A stretch of 34,265 nt of DNA from Magnetococcales bacterium (GTDB lineage Bacteria; Pseudomonadota; Magnetococcia; Magnetococcales; JADGCH01): contig JADGCM010000003.1 of assembly GCA_015228995.1 (NCBI GenBank), forward strand, positions 1-34,265, written 5' to 3'. A program made the translations under genes and the position numbers. The notes under the pieces were generated by a model. That model saw nothing but the letters and a program-made list of their open reading frames with translations, had not been told where the DNA came from and ran no database searches. How positions within the stretch are numbered: the stretch's first letter is position 1; the number at the start of each line of letters is the position of its first letter. Below, piece by piece: positions 23,549 to 31,478 of this stretch.

Positions 23549-24682
23549 TTACTGATTGAGTTCTTTGATCAGAACTGATTTTTGGGTCGTAGCCTGACCA
23601 GTCAGGACAAAACCATCCAGAATGGCCTGCGCATTGAAATGGCGCCCGGTAACACCTGAATCGGATGGTTCTATCTCCCAATGCCCCTCTGTGGTACCGG
23701 GAGGCAAGGTGATGATAGGATATAACGTGGTTTTGATGGCAATGGGCATGACCGGATAGGTGACCGCCGTTTCCTGCCCGCAAAGGGTCGTTGCCAATGC
23801 CTTGGCTCCAGCCATCAGTGGTGCGACAAAGGGTAGATTACGACCATTGACTGCGGCGCAATCGCCCAAAGCGAAAATATCGGCAGCGCTGGTTCTTAGA
23901 TAGCCATCGGTCACAATGCCGCGCTCAACCTGCAGACCAGCCTGTTGCGCCAAGGCTGTAACCGGTCGAACCCCCACTGCCGACAGGATGAGATCGGCCG
24001 TGACAGTAACGCCATTTTTAAGTACTGTCCGGTAACCTGTGCCCGATTTTTCGATGGGACCATTAACGGTCTCAAGATGCCAGACAGCTCCATGACTGGC
24101 CAAAGCCTGCTGCACAGCCCGCCCTGCTTGTTCCGGCAACAGTGAGCTGATCGGCCAGCGATCCGGGCCAATAATGAGGACCTCACGTCCCGATTGCAAT
24201 AAATCGTTGGCAAACTCACAGCCAATCAGACCGGGTCCAATGATAGCGACGCGGCGTGATTGTTGGACCAGTTGCCGAAAATGGCCATAGTCGTCAAGGT
24301 TGTTGACCGACAGCACCTCCTGTGCACCGTCTCCGGTCAAAGGCAAGCGGATGGGGGTTGATCCAATCGCCAACACCAGTTTATCGTAAGTCAAACAAGT
24401 ACTACCGAAAGTGACCGTGTGTTGCTGTGGCTCAATAGCTGTCACAGGCGAGCCGGTTTTGATTTCTGCCTGTAGCTCGGATGCCATTTGCTCAGCCGTA
24501 GCCAGTGTCAGCGCTGTCGTATCCTTGTTTTGCGCCAAAGCTGTTGATAACAATGGCTTGGAGTAATAACGCCCCTCATCGGCTGTGATCAAAACCAGAG
24601 ATCCTGAATATTTCTGGCGACGCAGCTCCTTGGCTAGAGTGTAACCGGCTAGACCAGTACCAATAATACAGATAGGGTTCAT
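23549..24682 (-). CDS. Rubredoxin:NAD(P)H reductase (FAD-dependent)
   Basis: A 377-residue pyridine-nucleotide disulfide oxidoreductase-fold flavoprotein. The FAD motif is I-I-G-T-G-L-A-G-Y near the start, the NAD(P)H motif A-I-I-G-P-G-L-I-G-C-E near residues 155-165, and the second FAD site ADIFALGDCAAV. The lack of a redox-active C-x4-C and its position between rubredoxin and rubrerythrin genes identify it as a rubredoxin reductase. It passes electrons NAD(P)H to rubredoxin to rubrerythrin. Confidence 0.91.
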   Translation of the reverse strand: MNPICIIGTGLAGYTLAKELRRQKYSGSLVLITADEGRYYSKPLLSTALAQNKDTTALTLATAEQMASELQAEIKTGSPVTAIEPQQHTVTFGSTCLTYDKLVLAIGSTPIRLPLTGDGAQEVLSVNNLDDYGHFRQLVQQSRRVAIIGPGLIGCEFANDLLQSGREVLIIGPDRWPISSLLPEQAGRAVQQALASHGAVWHLETVNGPIEKSGTGYRTVLKNGVTVTADLILSAVGVRPVTALAQQAGLQVERGIVTDGYLRTSAADIFALGDCAAVNGRNLPFVAPLMAGAKALATTLCGQETAVTYPVMPIAIKTTLYPIITLPPGTTEGHWEIEPSDSGVTGRHFNAQAILDGFVLTGQATTQKSVLIKELNQ

Positions 24683-24691
24683 GGCTGCTAT

Positions 24692-24856
24692 TTAGCACTC
24701 CTCCATATCAAAATCAGCCTTAGCAACACCACAATCGGGACAAGACCAGTCATTTGGCACATCGGCCCATCGGGTGCCTGGCGCAATGCCCTCATCGGGT
24801 ACCCCTTGCGCTTCATCGTAGATATAGCCACAGATGTTACACCTGTATTTTTTCAT
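24692..24856 (-). CDS. Rubredoxin
   Basis: A 54-residue one-iron electron carrier. It starts M-K-K-Y-R-C6-N-I-C9-G-Y and ends with W-S-C39-P-D-C42-G, the four Fe ligands at standard spacing, plus GIAPGTRW. The gene lies nine bases upstream of the rubredoxin reductase start, and the ATG follows AGGAGAAAATCG. It is the first gene of the rubredoxin-reductase-rubrerythrin operon. Confidence 0.95.
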   Translation of the reverse strand: MKKYRCNICGYIYDEAQGVPDEGIAPGTRWADVPNDWSCPDCGVAKADFDMEEC

Positions 24857-24877
24857 CGATTTTCTCCTGTTTTACGG

Positions 24878-25456
24878 TTACGGTGACCAGCTCCAGATGG
24901 TGATATAGGTACGTCCGTAGCGCCGCTGTTTCACCAGAGACCAGGGTGGGGTGGCGACCTCTACGGTGGGGCTTTCATGTTCTGCTATCACCCAAGCCCC
25001 TTCTCTTAGCAGCTCCGTCGCCGCCAGCAGCATCAGTGCGGCGCCGATTAGCTCCTGATCGTATTGCCAAGGTGGGTCCATGAATACCACATCAAACGGC
25101 CCCCAGTCCACTACCATAGCGTGTAATCGGGCGTAGCTGGTTGCGGCAACGGCTGAATCTGCCAATAATCGAGCCTGTTGCTGGAGGCCACATTGACGCA
25201 AGTTTGTTTGGATGAGCCGTCGTGCCAGTGGCTGTTGTTCAACAAACAGCACCCGTTGGGCGCCACGGCTCAAGGCCTCAATGCCCAGCGTTCCGGTCCC
25301 AGCAAAGAGATCAAGCACCTGTGCTCCTGGTAAGGAATCCAGCAACATACTAAAAATCGCCTCTCGTACTCGCTCTGTAGTCGGGCGGATCTGTTGGCCT
25401 TGGGCCGGAGAGATCAGACGACGGCCACATAACGTCCCACCAGAAACCCGCAACAT
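24878..25456 (-). CDS. rsmD: 16S rRNA (guanine966-N2)-methyltransferase
   Basis: A 192-residue enzyme that methylates G966 of 16S rRNA. Motifs: R-V-S-G-G-T-L-x-G-R-R-L near the start, RPTTERVREAIFSML (25-39), the SAM site DLFAGTGTLGIEALSRGA and catalytic D-P-P-W at 127-130. It follows the ABC ATPase gene by nine bases and precedes the rubredoxin gene by 21 bases on the same strand. The length is slightly below the usual 200. Confidence 0.94.
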   Translation of the reverse strand: MLRVSGGTLCGRRLISPAQGQQIRPTTERVREAIFSMLLDSLPGAQVLDLFAGTGTLGIEALSRGAQRVLFVEQQPLARRLIQTNLRQCGLQQQARLLADSAVAATSYARLHAMVVDWGPFDVVFMDPPWQYDQELIGAALMLLAATELLREGAWVIAEHESPTVEVATPPWSLVKQRRYGRTYITIWSWSP

Positions 25457-25465
25457 GGTGCCCGA

Positions 25466-26233
25466 TTACTCCGGCAACCAAGCTCGTTGGCCGGTAGCAC
25501 TCTGCAACGGCACCATCGGCCGTTGCATCAAGCGGCTGACACACTGTTGTTGTAATATTTGGCTGGTGCTGCCCTGTTCATGGCTGCCATCGGCAAATAA
25601 ACAGAGCAGGTGGTCGCAATAGCGGGCGGCCAAGTTAATATCATGTAATACCATACAGATAGCCCCACCTTTGTTGCGCCAATGTTGGCTGATGTGGTCC
25701 AAAATTTGGATTTGATGATGGGTGTCTAGGTAGACAGTCGGCTCATCCAATAACAATAGCAATGGATCCTGTGCCAATACCCTAGCCAAGGCCGCTCGTC
25801 GCCGCTCGCCACCAGAGAGGCGGCTGACATCGTGTTGGGCGTAAGGCGTCAAGCCGACCACTGCCAGTGCTTGCTGGGCCGCGAGATCATCGCCTTGATC
25901 GTGGTGCCACAGCGTCGCACGACGATGTGGGTAACGGCCGCTCAAAGCCATTGCCAATGCTGTGATCGGAAATAAGGTGTCGCTATCCTGTAACAGCACC
26001 CCCAGAGAACGAGCCAAATCACGACGTCGCCAGTGCGACAAAGGGCGATTTAATAAGGTGATGTGGCCAGCTGCCAGTGGATACAGCGCCGCCAGGGCAT
26101 GCAGTAACGTGCTTTTACCGATGCCATTGGGGCCCAGAATCGCCCAGCAGCTGCCTGCTTCGATGGTCAAATCGAGGTCACGACAAAGGGTGCGGTTATT
26201 GCGAACCACCGTTACAGCATCAGCACGAAGCAT
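25466..26233 (-). CDS. ABC transporter ATPase, FecE/BtuD/HmuV type
   Basis: A 255-residue ATP-binding subunit. Walker A G-P-N-G-I-G-K-S-T at 34-42, signature L-S-G-G-E at 139-143, Walker B LLLLLDEPT with E164, and switch His in VLHDINLAARYCDH. The D-I-N-L-A-A-R-Y-C-D-H and the spacing are typical of iron-siderophore, haem or cobalamin importers. No permease or binding-protein gene adjoins it, so its substrate is unclear; the partner must be elsewhere. Coding continues into rsmD. Confidence 0.9.
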   Translation of the reverse strand: MLRADAVTVVRNNRTLCRDLDLTIEAGSCWAILGPNGIGKSTLLHALAALYPLAAGHITLLNRPLSHWRRRDLARSLGVLLQDSDTLFPITALAMALSGRYPHRRATLWHHDQGDDLAAQQALAVVGLTPYAQHDVSRLSGGERRRAALARVLAQDPLLLLLDEPTVYLDTHHQIQILDHISQHWRNKGGAICMVLHDINLAARYCDHLLCLFADGSHEQGSTSQILQQQCVSRLMQRPMVPLQSATGQRAWLPE

Positions 26234-26262
26234 TGGCTACCACCGAGAAAAGTGCCTTTCCG

Positions 26263-26291
26263 TTGATTTTTACTGGCAATAGGTGTATCTG
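26263..26291 (+). promoter_or_regulatory. Weak sigma70-like promoter before the response regulator
   Basis: TTGATT at 26263-26268 and TATCTG at 26286-26291 with 17 bases between them, 34 bases before the GTG start. Only about half of each hexamer matches the consensus, so this is tentative. It lies in the 92-base gap between divergent genes. Confidence 0.25.
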
Positions 26292-26325
26292 TCAAGCGGT
26301 GGCCATTGATTCAAGGAGTGCAGGC

Positions 26326-26850
26326 GTGACCAATCCCAACGATAAACCGAGAATATTAATTGTTGACGATATACCAGGCAATCTCAGAGTAGCACAGGCG
26401 GCACTGGGGGGCGAGTATGAGTTATTTGCCGCGATTAACGGTCAAAAAGCGCTTGAAATTGCTCAGTCAAAACGTCCGCACATCATTCTTCTCGACATCA
26501 TGATGCCGGACATGGATGGTTACGAGGTCTGCCGCCGGTTAAAGTCTGATCCGGTCACCAGCGAGGCAACAATTCTATTCCTTTCCTCCAAAGACGAAGT
26601 CATGGATGAGGTCAAAGGGATTATGTTGGGTGCCGCCGACTTCATCCTTAAACCGATTGAGCCAACTCTGCTCAAAACGCGAGTGATGGGACATATTCAA
26701 CGGGCGCTGGCTCTTCAGTCACTGCAAAAACGTGTTGAACAACTGGAACAACGTCTGAAGGCCGGGAGCCAGCTGGCGCAGCAGGCCCTTGCTGGTGATG
26801 ATCAGGCCCTACCGCAATTGTTGGCCATTTTACAGGTTCCATCCCCATGA
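26326..26850 (+). CDS. Single-receiver response regulator with C-terminal coiled coil
   Basis: A 174-residue CheY-like receiver. Acidic pocket D14-D15 ([10 protein letters not shown]), phosphoacceptor D57 ([14 protein letters not shown]), switch segment FLSSKDEV and lysine in DFILKPIEP. After the receiver comes a short coiled coil ([12 protein letters not shown]) with no recognisable output domain. GTG at 26326 follows AAGGAG at seven bases; the open frame extends to 26077 but the extra part lies over the divergent ATPase gene. Its stop overlaps the hemB start (ATGA). No histidine kinase is adjacent. Confidence 0.88.
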   Translation: MTNPNDKPRILIVDDIPGNLRVAQAALGGEYELFAAINGQKALEIAQSKRPHIILLDIMMPDMDGYEVCRRLKSDPVTSEATILFLSSKDEVMDEVKGIMLGAADFILKPIEPTLLKTRVMGHIQRALALQSLQKRVEQLEQRLKAGSQLAQQALAGDDQALPQLLAILQVPSP

Positions 26851-27824
26851 TCGTCAGGCCACGCCGGTTACGGCGCACCGCTACCCTGCGGCGTTTGGTA
26901 CAAGAGACCGCTGTCAGCGCCGCTGATTTTATCTATCCCCTGTTTGTTATCCCGGGCCAGAGCCGGCGTCTACCCGTCGCCTCAATGCCGGGTGTCGAGC
27001 AGCGAACCATCGATCAGGCCTTATTATTGGCGCGACAGGCTTGGGAGGTTGGTATCGGTGCCGTCATTCTGTTTGGTATCCCAGAACAGAAGGACGCGAC
27101 CGGTAGTGAAGCCTACCGGGAGGATGGCTTGGTTCAGCGTGCGATCGCCGCCCTCAAACAGGAATTGCCCGAGCTGCTGGTTATCGCCGATGCCTGCTTC
27201 TGTGAATATACCGACCATGGTCACTGTGGCGTCTTGCAAGGCCACGATGTCGATAATGACGCGACGTTGGAGTTATTGGCTCGTGCCGCCGTTAGCTACG
27301 CTGCCGCTGGCGCCGATATCATTGCCCCGTCCGGAATGATGGACGGCATGGTCACCACCATCCGCACCGCCCTCGACCGCCACGATTATACCCAAGTGGC
27401 TATTCTCTCTTACGCCGCTAAATATGCCTCCGCTTTTTATGGGCCTTTTCGTGACGCCGCTGGCAGCACGCCGCAATTTGGTGATCGTCGTAGTTATCAA
27501 ATGGACAGTGCCAACCGCCGTGAGGCATTGCGTGAGGTAGCATTGGACATCGAACAGGGCGCTGACATGGTGATGGTAAAACCAGCCTTGGCCTATCTTG
27601 ACATTGTCCGCGACGTTCGCAACCGCTTTGATGTGCCGCTAGTGGCTTATAACGTCAGTGGTGAATACGCCATGCTCAAGGCCGCCGCCGCTCAAGGGTG
27701 GATTGATGGCCCCCGCGTCATGATGGAGACCCTGACCGCCTTCAAACGAGCGGGCGCCGACCTCATTATTACCTACCATGCCATTGAGGCGGCGCAGCTG
27801 CTGTTGCCACGGACGTTTCCTTAA
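26847..27824 (+). CDS. hemB: Delta-aminolevulinic acid dehydratase (porphobilinogen synthase)
   Basis: A 325-residue enzyme that condenses two 5-aminolevulinate molecules into porphobilinogen for haem and other tetrapyrroles. The active-site lysines are K192 ([20 protein letters not shown]) and K245 ([13 protein letters not shown]). The metal site is the zinc-type set C117-x-C119-x7-C127 ([14 protein letters not shown]). Length is normal. The ATG overlaps the response-regulator stop by four bases, implying coupled translation. Its stop is ten bases from the end of the convergent PCuAC gene. Confidence 0.96.
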   Translation: MIVRPRRLRRTATLRRLVQETAVSAADFIYPLFVIPGQSRRLPVASMPGVEQRTIDQALLLARQAWEVGIGAVILFGIPEQKDATGSEAYREDGLVQRAIAALKQELPELLVIADACFCEYTDHGHCGVLQGHDVDNDATLELLARAAVSYAAAGADIIAPSGMMDGMVTTIRTALDRHDYTQVAILSYAAKYASAFYGPFRDAAGSTPQFGDRRSYQMDSANRREALREVALDIEQGADMVMVKPALAYLDIVRDVRNRFDVPLVAYNVSGEYAMLKAAAAQGWIDGPRVMMETLTAFKRAGADLIITYHAIEAAQLLLPRTFP

Positions 27825-27834
27825 ATCAAGCCAA

Positions 27835-28332
27835 TCAATGACCGCCGTGTGACATGTTGTGCGGTTTGTCATGACTGGCCGGATGCACCTCAACATCAAG
27901 CGCTATCTTGCTCCCATTGTCGAGCAGGATCGCTAGGGGCACCTTATCACCGGCACGCAGGGGCTGTTGCGGATTTAACAACATGATATGATAACCACCT
28001 GGTTGCAATTTCATAGTTTTACGGGCCGGAATGACGAACTGCTTGCGGGCCTGCATCATGGCGACCCCATCTTTTTGGATGGTCTCGTGCAACTCGGTTT
28101 TGGCAAACAACGGACTGGTGATTTCCTTGATCTGCACGGCAGCGTCGCTATTATTGGTCAGGACCATATAAGCCGCCAGTGCGGGCACCCCGGGCGGCGA
28201 TTCACGAATCCACGGCGTCTCAATCTGCAACGGTGGTTCGGTGGCAGCATCGGCGTTAGCAATGAGCCATCCGTAAACAGCCGCCAGCACCGCGATACCA
28301 ATCGAAGCGATTGTTCTAGTTCTCGTTATCAT
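27835..28332 (-). CDS. PCuAC periplasmic copper chaperone
   Basis: A 165-residue periplasmic Cu(I) chaperone that loads the CuA or CuB centre of haem-copper oxidases. The ligand motif H-x10-M-x21-H-x-M is exact: H82, M93, H115, M117. A signal peptide precedes it (TIASIGIAVLAAVYGWLIANADA). Histidine-rich residues at the C terminus (PHNMSHGGH) may bind more copper. ATG 28332 follows GGAGAGG at seven bases; an upstream in-frame ATG at 28356 lies inside the Sco gene. It partners the Sco gene just before it. Confidence 0.94.
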   Translation of the reverse strand: MITRTRTIASIGIAVLAAVYGWLIANADAATEPPLQIETPWIRESPPGVPALAAYMVLTNNSDAAVQIKEITSPLFAKTELHETIQKDGVAMMQARKQFVIPARKTMKLQPGGYHIMLLNPQQPLRAGDKVPLAILLDNGSKIALDVEVHPASHDKPHNMSHGGH

Positions 28333-28336
28333 TTTA

Positions 28337-28999
28337 TTACCTCTCCAGTAGGCCAACGATACGTATAAATTGATCGGCCATTTTCTCCCCGCTTAACAAT
28401 TTCGGATCGAATATGGCCACCAGTTGCGCCTGTGGATTGATCAGAAAGATCGACGAGGAGTGAACAACCTCATACTCCGTGTCGCTCTCTTGGTTCTTTT
28501 GCAGGCGAAAATAGGCCCCAAATCTTTTAGCAGCATCAAGCAGTTGTGGCGCCGTTCCGGTGACGCCCAATAAATCTTTGCTGAAAAAGGCGACATAGTC
28601 CTGTAGTACCTTGGGGGTGTCGCGTTGTGGGTCAACGCTAATAAAAACACCGCGACTGCGCTGACGCAACGGCGGCGCTTTGTTAGACAGATCGGCGAGC
28701 ATCGCTCCCAGCACCCCCAATCCCATTGGGCAAATATCCGGGCAGTAAGTATAGCCGAAAAAAACCAAGCTCCACTGACCATTTAACCGGCTGAGATCGA
28801 AAGTTGCTCCCTGATGATCCACTAATTGAAATGGCTCTAGCGCTCGTGCTGCCGGCAATAAGGTGCCTCGCAGTTCGGAGGGAACGCTATAGCCCCGTTC
28901 ACCAGCACCGTACCAAGAAAACAGTAGGCCAACCCCAGCCAGTAGGAGACCCGCCAGTAATGCCGCCGGTAATAAATAACGATTGAACCATAACCTCAT
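28337..28999 (-). CDS. SCO1/SenC family copper-delivery protein
   Basis: A 220-residue membrane-anchored thioredoxin-fold protein that helps assemble the CuA site of cytochrome c oxidase. One N-terminal TM (LLPAALLAGLLLAGVGLLFS), then C86-P-D-I-C90-P in FFGYTYCPDIC and H180 (EVVHSSS) as copper ligands. ATG 28999 is chosen over 29023 because the TM begins just after it and GAGG lies eight bases upstream. The order Sco then PCuAC is common in aerobic Proteobacteria. The gene overlaps none of its neighbours but is only four bases from the PCuAC start. Confidence 0.93.
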   Translation of the reverse strand: MRLWFNRYLLPAALLAGLLLAGVGLLFSWYGAGERGYSVPSELRGTLLPAARALEPFQLVDHQGATFDLSRLNGQWSLVFFGYTYCPDICPMGLGVLGAMLADLSNKAPPLRQRSRGVFISVDPQRDTPKVLQDYVAFFSKDLLGVTGTAPQLLDAAKRFGAYFRLQKNQESDTEYEVVHSSSIFLINPQAQLVAIFDPKLLSGEKMADQFIRIVGLLER

Positions 29000-29009
29000 A
29001 GCAATAACC

Positions 29010-30305
29010 TCATGACGGCCCAACCCGATAAAAATGATAACGATTTCCCCCCAGTTGCTTTGCCTGAGCTAAGGAGGTGTAAGCACACTGCATGAGTTGA
29101 TCTACCGATAGGCCATCGAGTGGGCAGAGGGCTATGCCGATGCTACAGCTATTCCATAGATAATCATCATGTCCGTCTAACGCGACCATACCGACCATGG
29201 CAACCAAGTGCTGCGCCAGATCGGCCACTGTATCCGGACTTGATGGCTGGTTGGCCGGGCTGGGCAGCAGGATAGCAAACTCGTCACTGCCTAAATGATA
29301 CAGCGTACTGCGGGCATGTTGTGCGATGACGGGGGCCAGACGCCGGGCCAGCATCACCAGTGCCTGATCACCAGCCTGGGAACCGATGGATTGATTGACC
29401 GCCCTGAAGCCATCCAGATCCAGCAGCAACAGCGCTAAATCCGCTTGCAGTCGTTGCTGTTCCGCAATGAGATAATCACAACGGGCGTAAAACAACAAGC
29501 GGTTAGGCAGCTTCGTCAGCGCGTCGTAACCAACGGATTGTAATAAACGCGATCCAGGTTCAGCAACGGAAGTCAATTGTGAAAAGACACAGACATAACC
29601 GGTCAGTAATTGATTGGCACCACGGATGGCATTGATGGTCACTCGTTCCAAATAGCGCTCGCCACTGCGACGACGCTGCCAGATATTACCGCTCCAACAC
29701 TGAAATTCCTGCAATAGCGCCCATATACGCGTCGGAGATGTGGTATCATCGTGCAACAGCGCTGTTTCCATACGCAGGGGTTGCCCGACCAATTGGGCCT
29801 CGGTATAACCAGACCGGCGACAAAAAGCCGAATTAACCGCCTGTACCAGCATGGCTTGATCAGTGATGACAATCCCTTCTGTAACATGATCAAACACCGA
29901 TGCCGTTAGATGCAGCTGCCGCTCGGCCTCCAGTATGCGCAGCAAGTGGCGTAATCGATGCCGGAGAATGACCCAATGAATGGGTTTAGTGATTAGATCA
30001 ATCGCTCCTGCGCCATAAGCACGTTCGATTGAGGTCACGTCATGGAGGCCAGTGATCATCATGATCGGAATATGCCGCTCTCCCCGCCGCTCATTCAGGG
30101 CCTCGCAGGTAGAAAAGCCATCCATTCCCGGCATGCGCCCATCCAGCAGCACTACGTCTGGAGTACGGGCATCAAACAGCCGAATTGCCTCTTCGCCACT
30201 TTCCGCTGCCATGACCTCGTAACCACTGCGATGCAAAAAACGACTCAGCATCAAACGCGACACAGCATCATCATCAGCAATCAGGAACAGCGGCTGGCTG
30301 GCCAT
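29010..30305 (-). CDS. Receiver-PAS-GGDEF signalling protein
   Basis: A 431-residue cytoplasmic regulator. The receiver (residues 5-120) has D55 (VVLLDGRMPGMDG) and a lysine in DLITKPIHW. A PAS domain (about 133-245) begins ASVFDHVTEGIVITDQ. The GGDEF domain (about 258-430) has YDALTKLPNRL and LLLDLDGFRAVN, but the active loop is G339-S-D-E-F343 instead of G-G-D-E-F, so cyclase activity is possible but not assured. It lies 18 bases after the phosphodiesterase gene and ends ten bases before the Sco gene start; the link to copper-chaperone genes is unusual. Confidence 0.9.
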   Translation of the reverse strand: MASQPLFLIADDDAVSRLMLSRFLHRSGYEVMAAESGEEAIRLFDARTPDVVLLDGRMPGMDGFSTCEALNERRGERHIPIMMITGLHDVTSIERAYGAGAIDLITKPIHWVILRHRLRHLLRILEAERQLHLTASVFDHVTEGIVITDQAMLVQAVNSAFCRRSGYTEAQLVGQPLRMETALLHDDTTSPTRIWALLQEFQCWSGNIWQRRRSGERYLERVTINAIRGANQLLTGYVCVFSQLTSVAEPGSRLLQSVGYDALTKLPNRLLFYARCDYLIAEQQRLQADLALLLLDLDGFRAVNQSIGSQAGDQALVMLARRLAPVIAQHARSTLYHLGSDEFAILLPSPANQPSSPDTVADLAQHLVAMVGMVALDGHDDYLWNSCSIGIALCPLDGLSVDQLMQCAYTSLAQAKQLGGNRYHFYRVGPS

Positions 30306-30323
30306 CTTTATTTAGTCTCTACC

Positions 30324-30812
30324 TCATTTGAGTAACAAGGTCCGTACGTCATCTTGAGTCGTATCATAGATCATATAGCTTGCCTGCCCCCCAAACCCAT
30401 GTAATGTACCGGGATTAAGTACCCGTGTCTTGCCATCGTAGCGATTTTCGATACGATGGGTATGGCCACAGATAACGGCATAATATTGGTGACTCAGGAT
30501 CAGGGCCTCTTTGATGGGACGTATTGTGCCGTGATAGAGAGCGATCAGCCCTTCCGGCGTCTCAATTTCGAGAAAATCACCCTCGATTTGACCAGATATT
30601 TTACTAAATACTTTGGATAATCCCAATACCTCGCCATCGTTATTGCCAAACACCGCCGCCACGCGCAGGCCGGATAGTGCCAATATCATCGATGGGCTGA
30701 CGAAATCACCAGCATGAACCACCAATTCCACCCGTTCGTTGCGAAACACATCTGCCACGAACTGGAGGTGTTCCAAGTGATCATGTGAGTCGGATACGAT
30801 ACCAATTTTCAT
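30324..30812 (-). CDS. YfcE/MJ0936-family metallophosphodiesterase
   Basis: A 162-residue metallophosphoesterase. Di-metal ligands: D8 and H10 (SDSHDH), D36 (VVHAGDF), N57 (FGNND), the H near YHGTIRP and G-H-T-H. It is likely a phosphodiesterase on small nucleotides or model substrates; the natural substrate of the family is undefined. ATG 30812 follows GGGTGAAAACGTGCTCCC. It is the first gene of a unit with the GGDEF gene and the copper chaperones. Confidence 0.9.
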   Translation of the reverse strand: MKIGIVSDSHDHLEHLQFVADVFRNERVELVVHAGDFVSPSMILALSGLRVAAVFGNNDGEVLGLSKVFSKISGQIEGDFLEIETPEGLIALYHGTIRPIKEALILSHQYYAVICGHTHRIENRYDGKTRVLNPGTLHGFGGQASYMIYDTTQDDVRTLLLK

Positions 30813-30852
30813 GGGAGCACGTTTTCACCCCTCTTATTATTTGCTCGGTCGC

Positions 30853-30900
30853 TCCTCACCCCCCGACCCCCTCTCCCACAGGGAGAGAGGGGGAGGATGA
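30853..30900. repeat. GC-rich palindromic repeat, copy 3
   Basis: CCCCCTCTCCC, loop ACA, GGGAGAGAGGGGG, with flanking CCTCACC. It lies in the 165-base gap between the phosphodiesterase gene and the hicA remnant, and is of the same family as the copies at 12.5 and 14.65 kb. The remainder of this gap shows no gene. Confidence 0.75.
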
Positions 30901-30977
30901 AGCGGCCTCATCATAGCGACAACTGGGGCTGTTTACCACTGTTTACGTGATGCTATGGCCGTGATTTGTTTTGATGC

Positions 30978-31217
30978 TCAGTTCAATTCAATTTTTGGCC
31001 CTGCTAGAAACACAGCAACATCCAGAGCAATATCTCTAGCAATTTGCCGAATCAAAATGGGCGAGACATCCTGCCCAGGATGCACTGGAATTGTTGTCTG
31101 TCGCCCATCAGTATAGCGCCATTGCTGGTGAGAACCACGCTATCGAACCAGTTCAAAGCCCCAAGAACGCAACAACGATGCGATGTCTCTTGCCGCTAGA
31201 GGAGGAACGCGACCCAC
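30978..31217 (-). pseudogene. hicA: HicA-type toxin gene interrupted by one stop codon
   Basis: The frame encodes a HicA-like mRNA interferase of about 79 residues: RDIASLLRSWGFELVR, stop, RGSHQQWRY, PVHPGQDVSPILIRQIARDI. HicA normally reads L-V-R-Q-R-G-S-H at this place, so TAG at 31140-31142 looks like a CAG to TAG change at codon 26. The catalytic histidine (R-G-S-H) lies just after the stop, so the product would be inactive. The start is GTG 31217, or TTG 31222 overlapping the hicB stop. It lies after hicB, an order known for some HicBA loci. Confidence 0.8.
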
Positions 31218-31219
31218 GG

Positions 31220-31429
31220 TCAAGCCACCCGAATACGTTGTACACCGATAAATTCAGTTTCGAGATGAGGTTCGCCATCTTCCAGCAGCATGGCAATAAC
31301 CTCCTGTAAATTAATTGAGAGCTCATCAAGAGTTTTTCCTTGAGAATGGGCTCCAGGAAAACCAGGGACATAGCCTACGTAATATCCAGTGTCTTGGCAT
31401 TGCTCAACGACAGCATCATAAATGCGCAT
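31220..31429 (-). CDS. hicB: HicB family antitoxin
   Basis: A 69-residue HicB-type protein: Y-Y-V-G-Y-V-P-G-F-P-G-A-H-S-Q-G-K-T near residues 16-33, then LDELSINLQEVIAMLLE. This is the partial RNase H-like HicB fold that sequesters HicA. It lacks a C-terminal helix-turn-helix seen in longer forms. It appears intact, unlike its toxin partner. An inverted repeat at 31447-31467, 18 bases upstream, could be its operator. Confidence 0.87.
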   Translation of the reverse strand: MRIYDAVVEQCQDTGYYVGYVPGFPGAHSQGKTLDELSINLQEVIAMLLEDGEPHLETEFIGVQRIRVA

Positions 31430-31446
31430 TTTATCTGACCCTTTTT

Positions 31447-31467
31447 AATCATGGGAGCACCATGATT
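31447..31467. promoter_or_regulatory. Perfect inverted repeat upstream of hicB
   Basis: AATCATGG, spacer GAGCA, CCATGATT: eight-base perfect arms. It lies between the hisC stop and the hicB start, 18 bases from the latter, and a TTGACA hexamer reading toward hicB lies at 31482-31477. It is either the HicB autorepression operator or a weak terminator for hisC; no T-run follows in the hisC direction, so the operator reading is favoured. Confidence 0.4.
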
Positions 31468-31478
31468 CTGTTTTGATG

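Noticed and set aside
23024-23578. 184-residue open frame on the plus strand
   Set aside because: It is the complement of the rubrerythrin gene, whose metal ligands and rubredoxin module are unmistakable.
26077-26325. N-terminal extension of the response regulator
   Set aside because: The extra residues lie over the divergent ABC ATPase gene, and GTG 26326 has a good ribosome site right before the receiver fold.
31153-31371. 72-residue minus-strand frame over hicB and hicA
   Set aside because: It is an alternative frame of hicB and the hicA remnant; the real HicB and HicA frames have clear family motifs.
30811-31460. ATGGGAGCAC occurring at 30811-30820 and 31451-31460 as a possible paired site
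   Set aside because: Ten bases shared once is within chance, and the two sites have different gene contexts.
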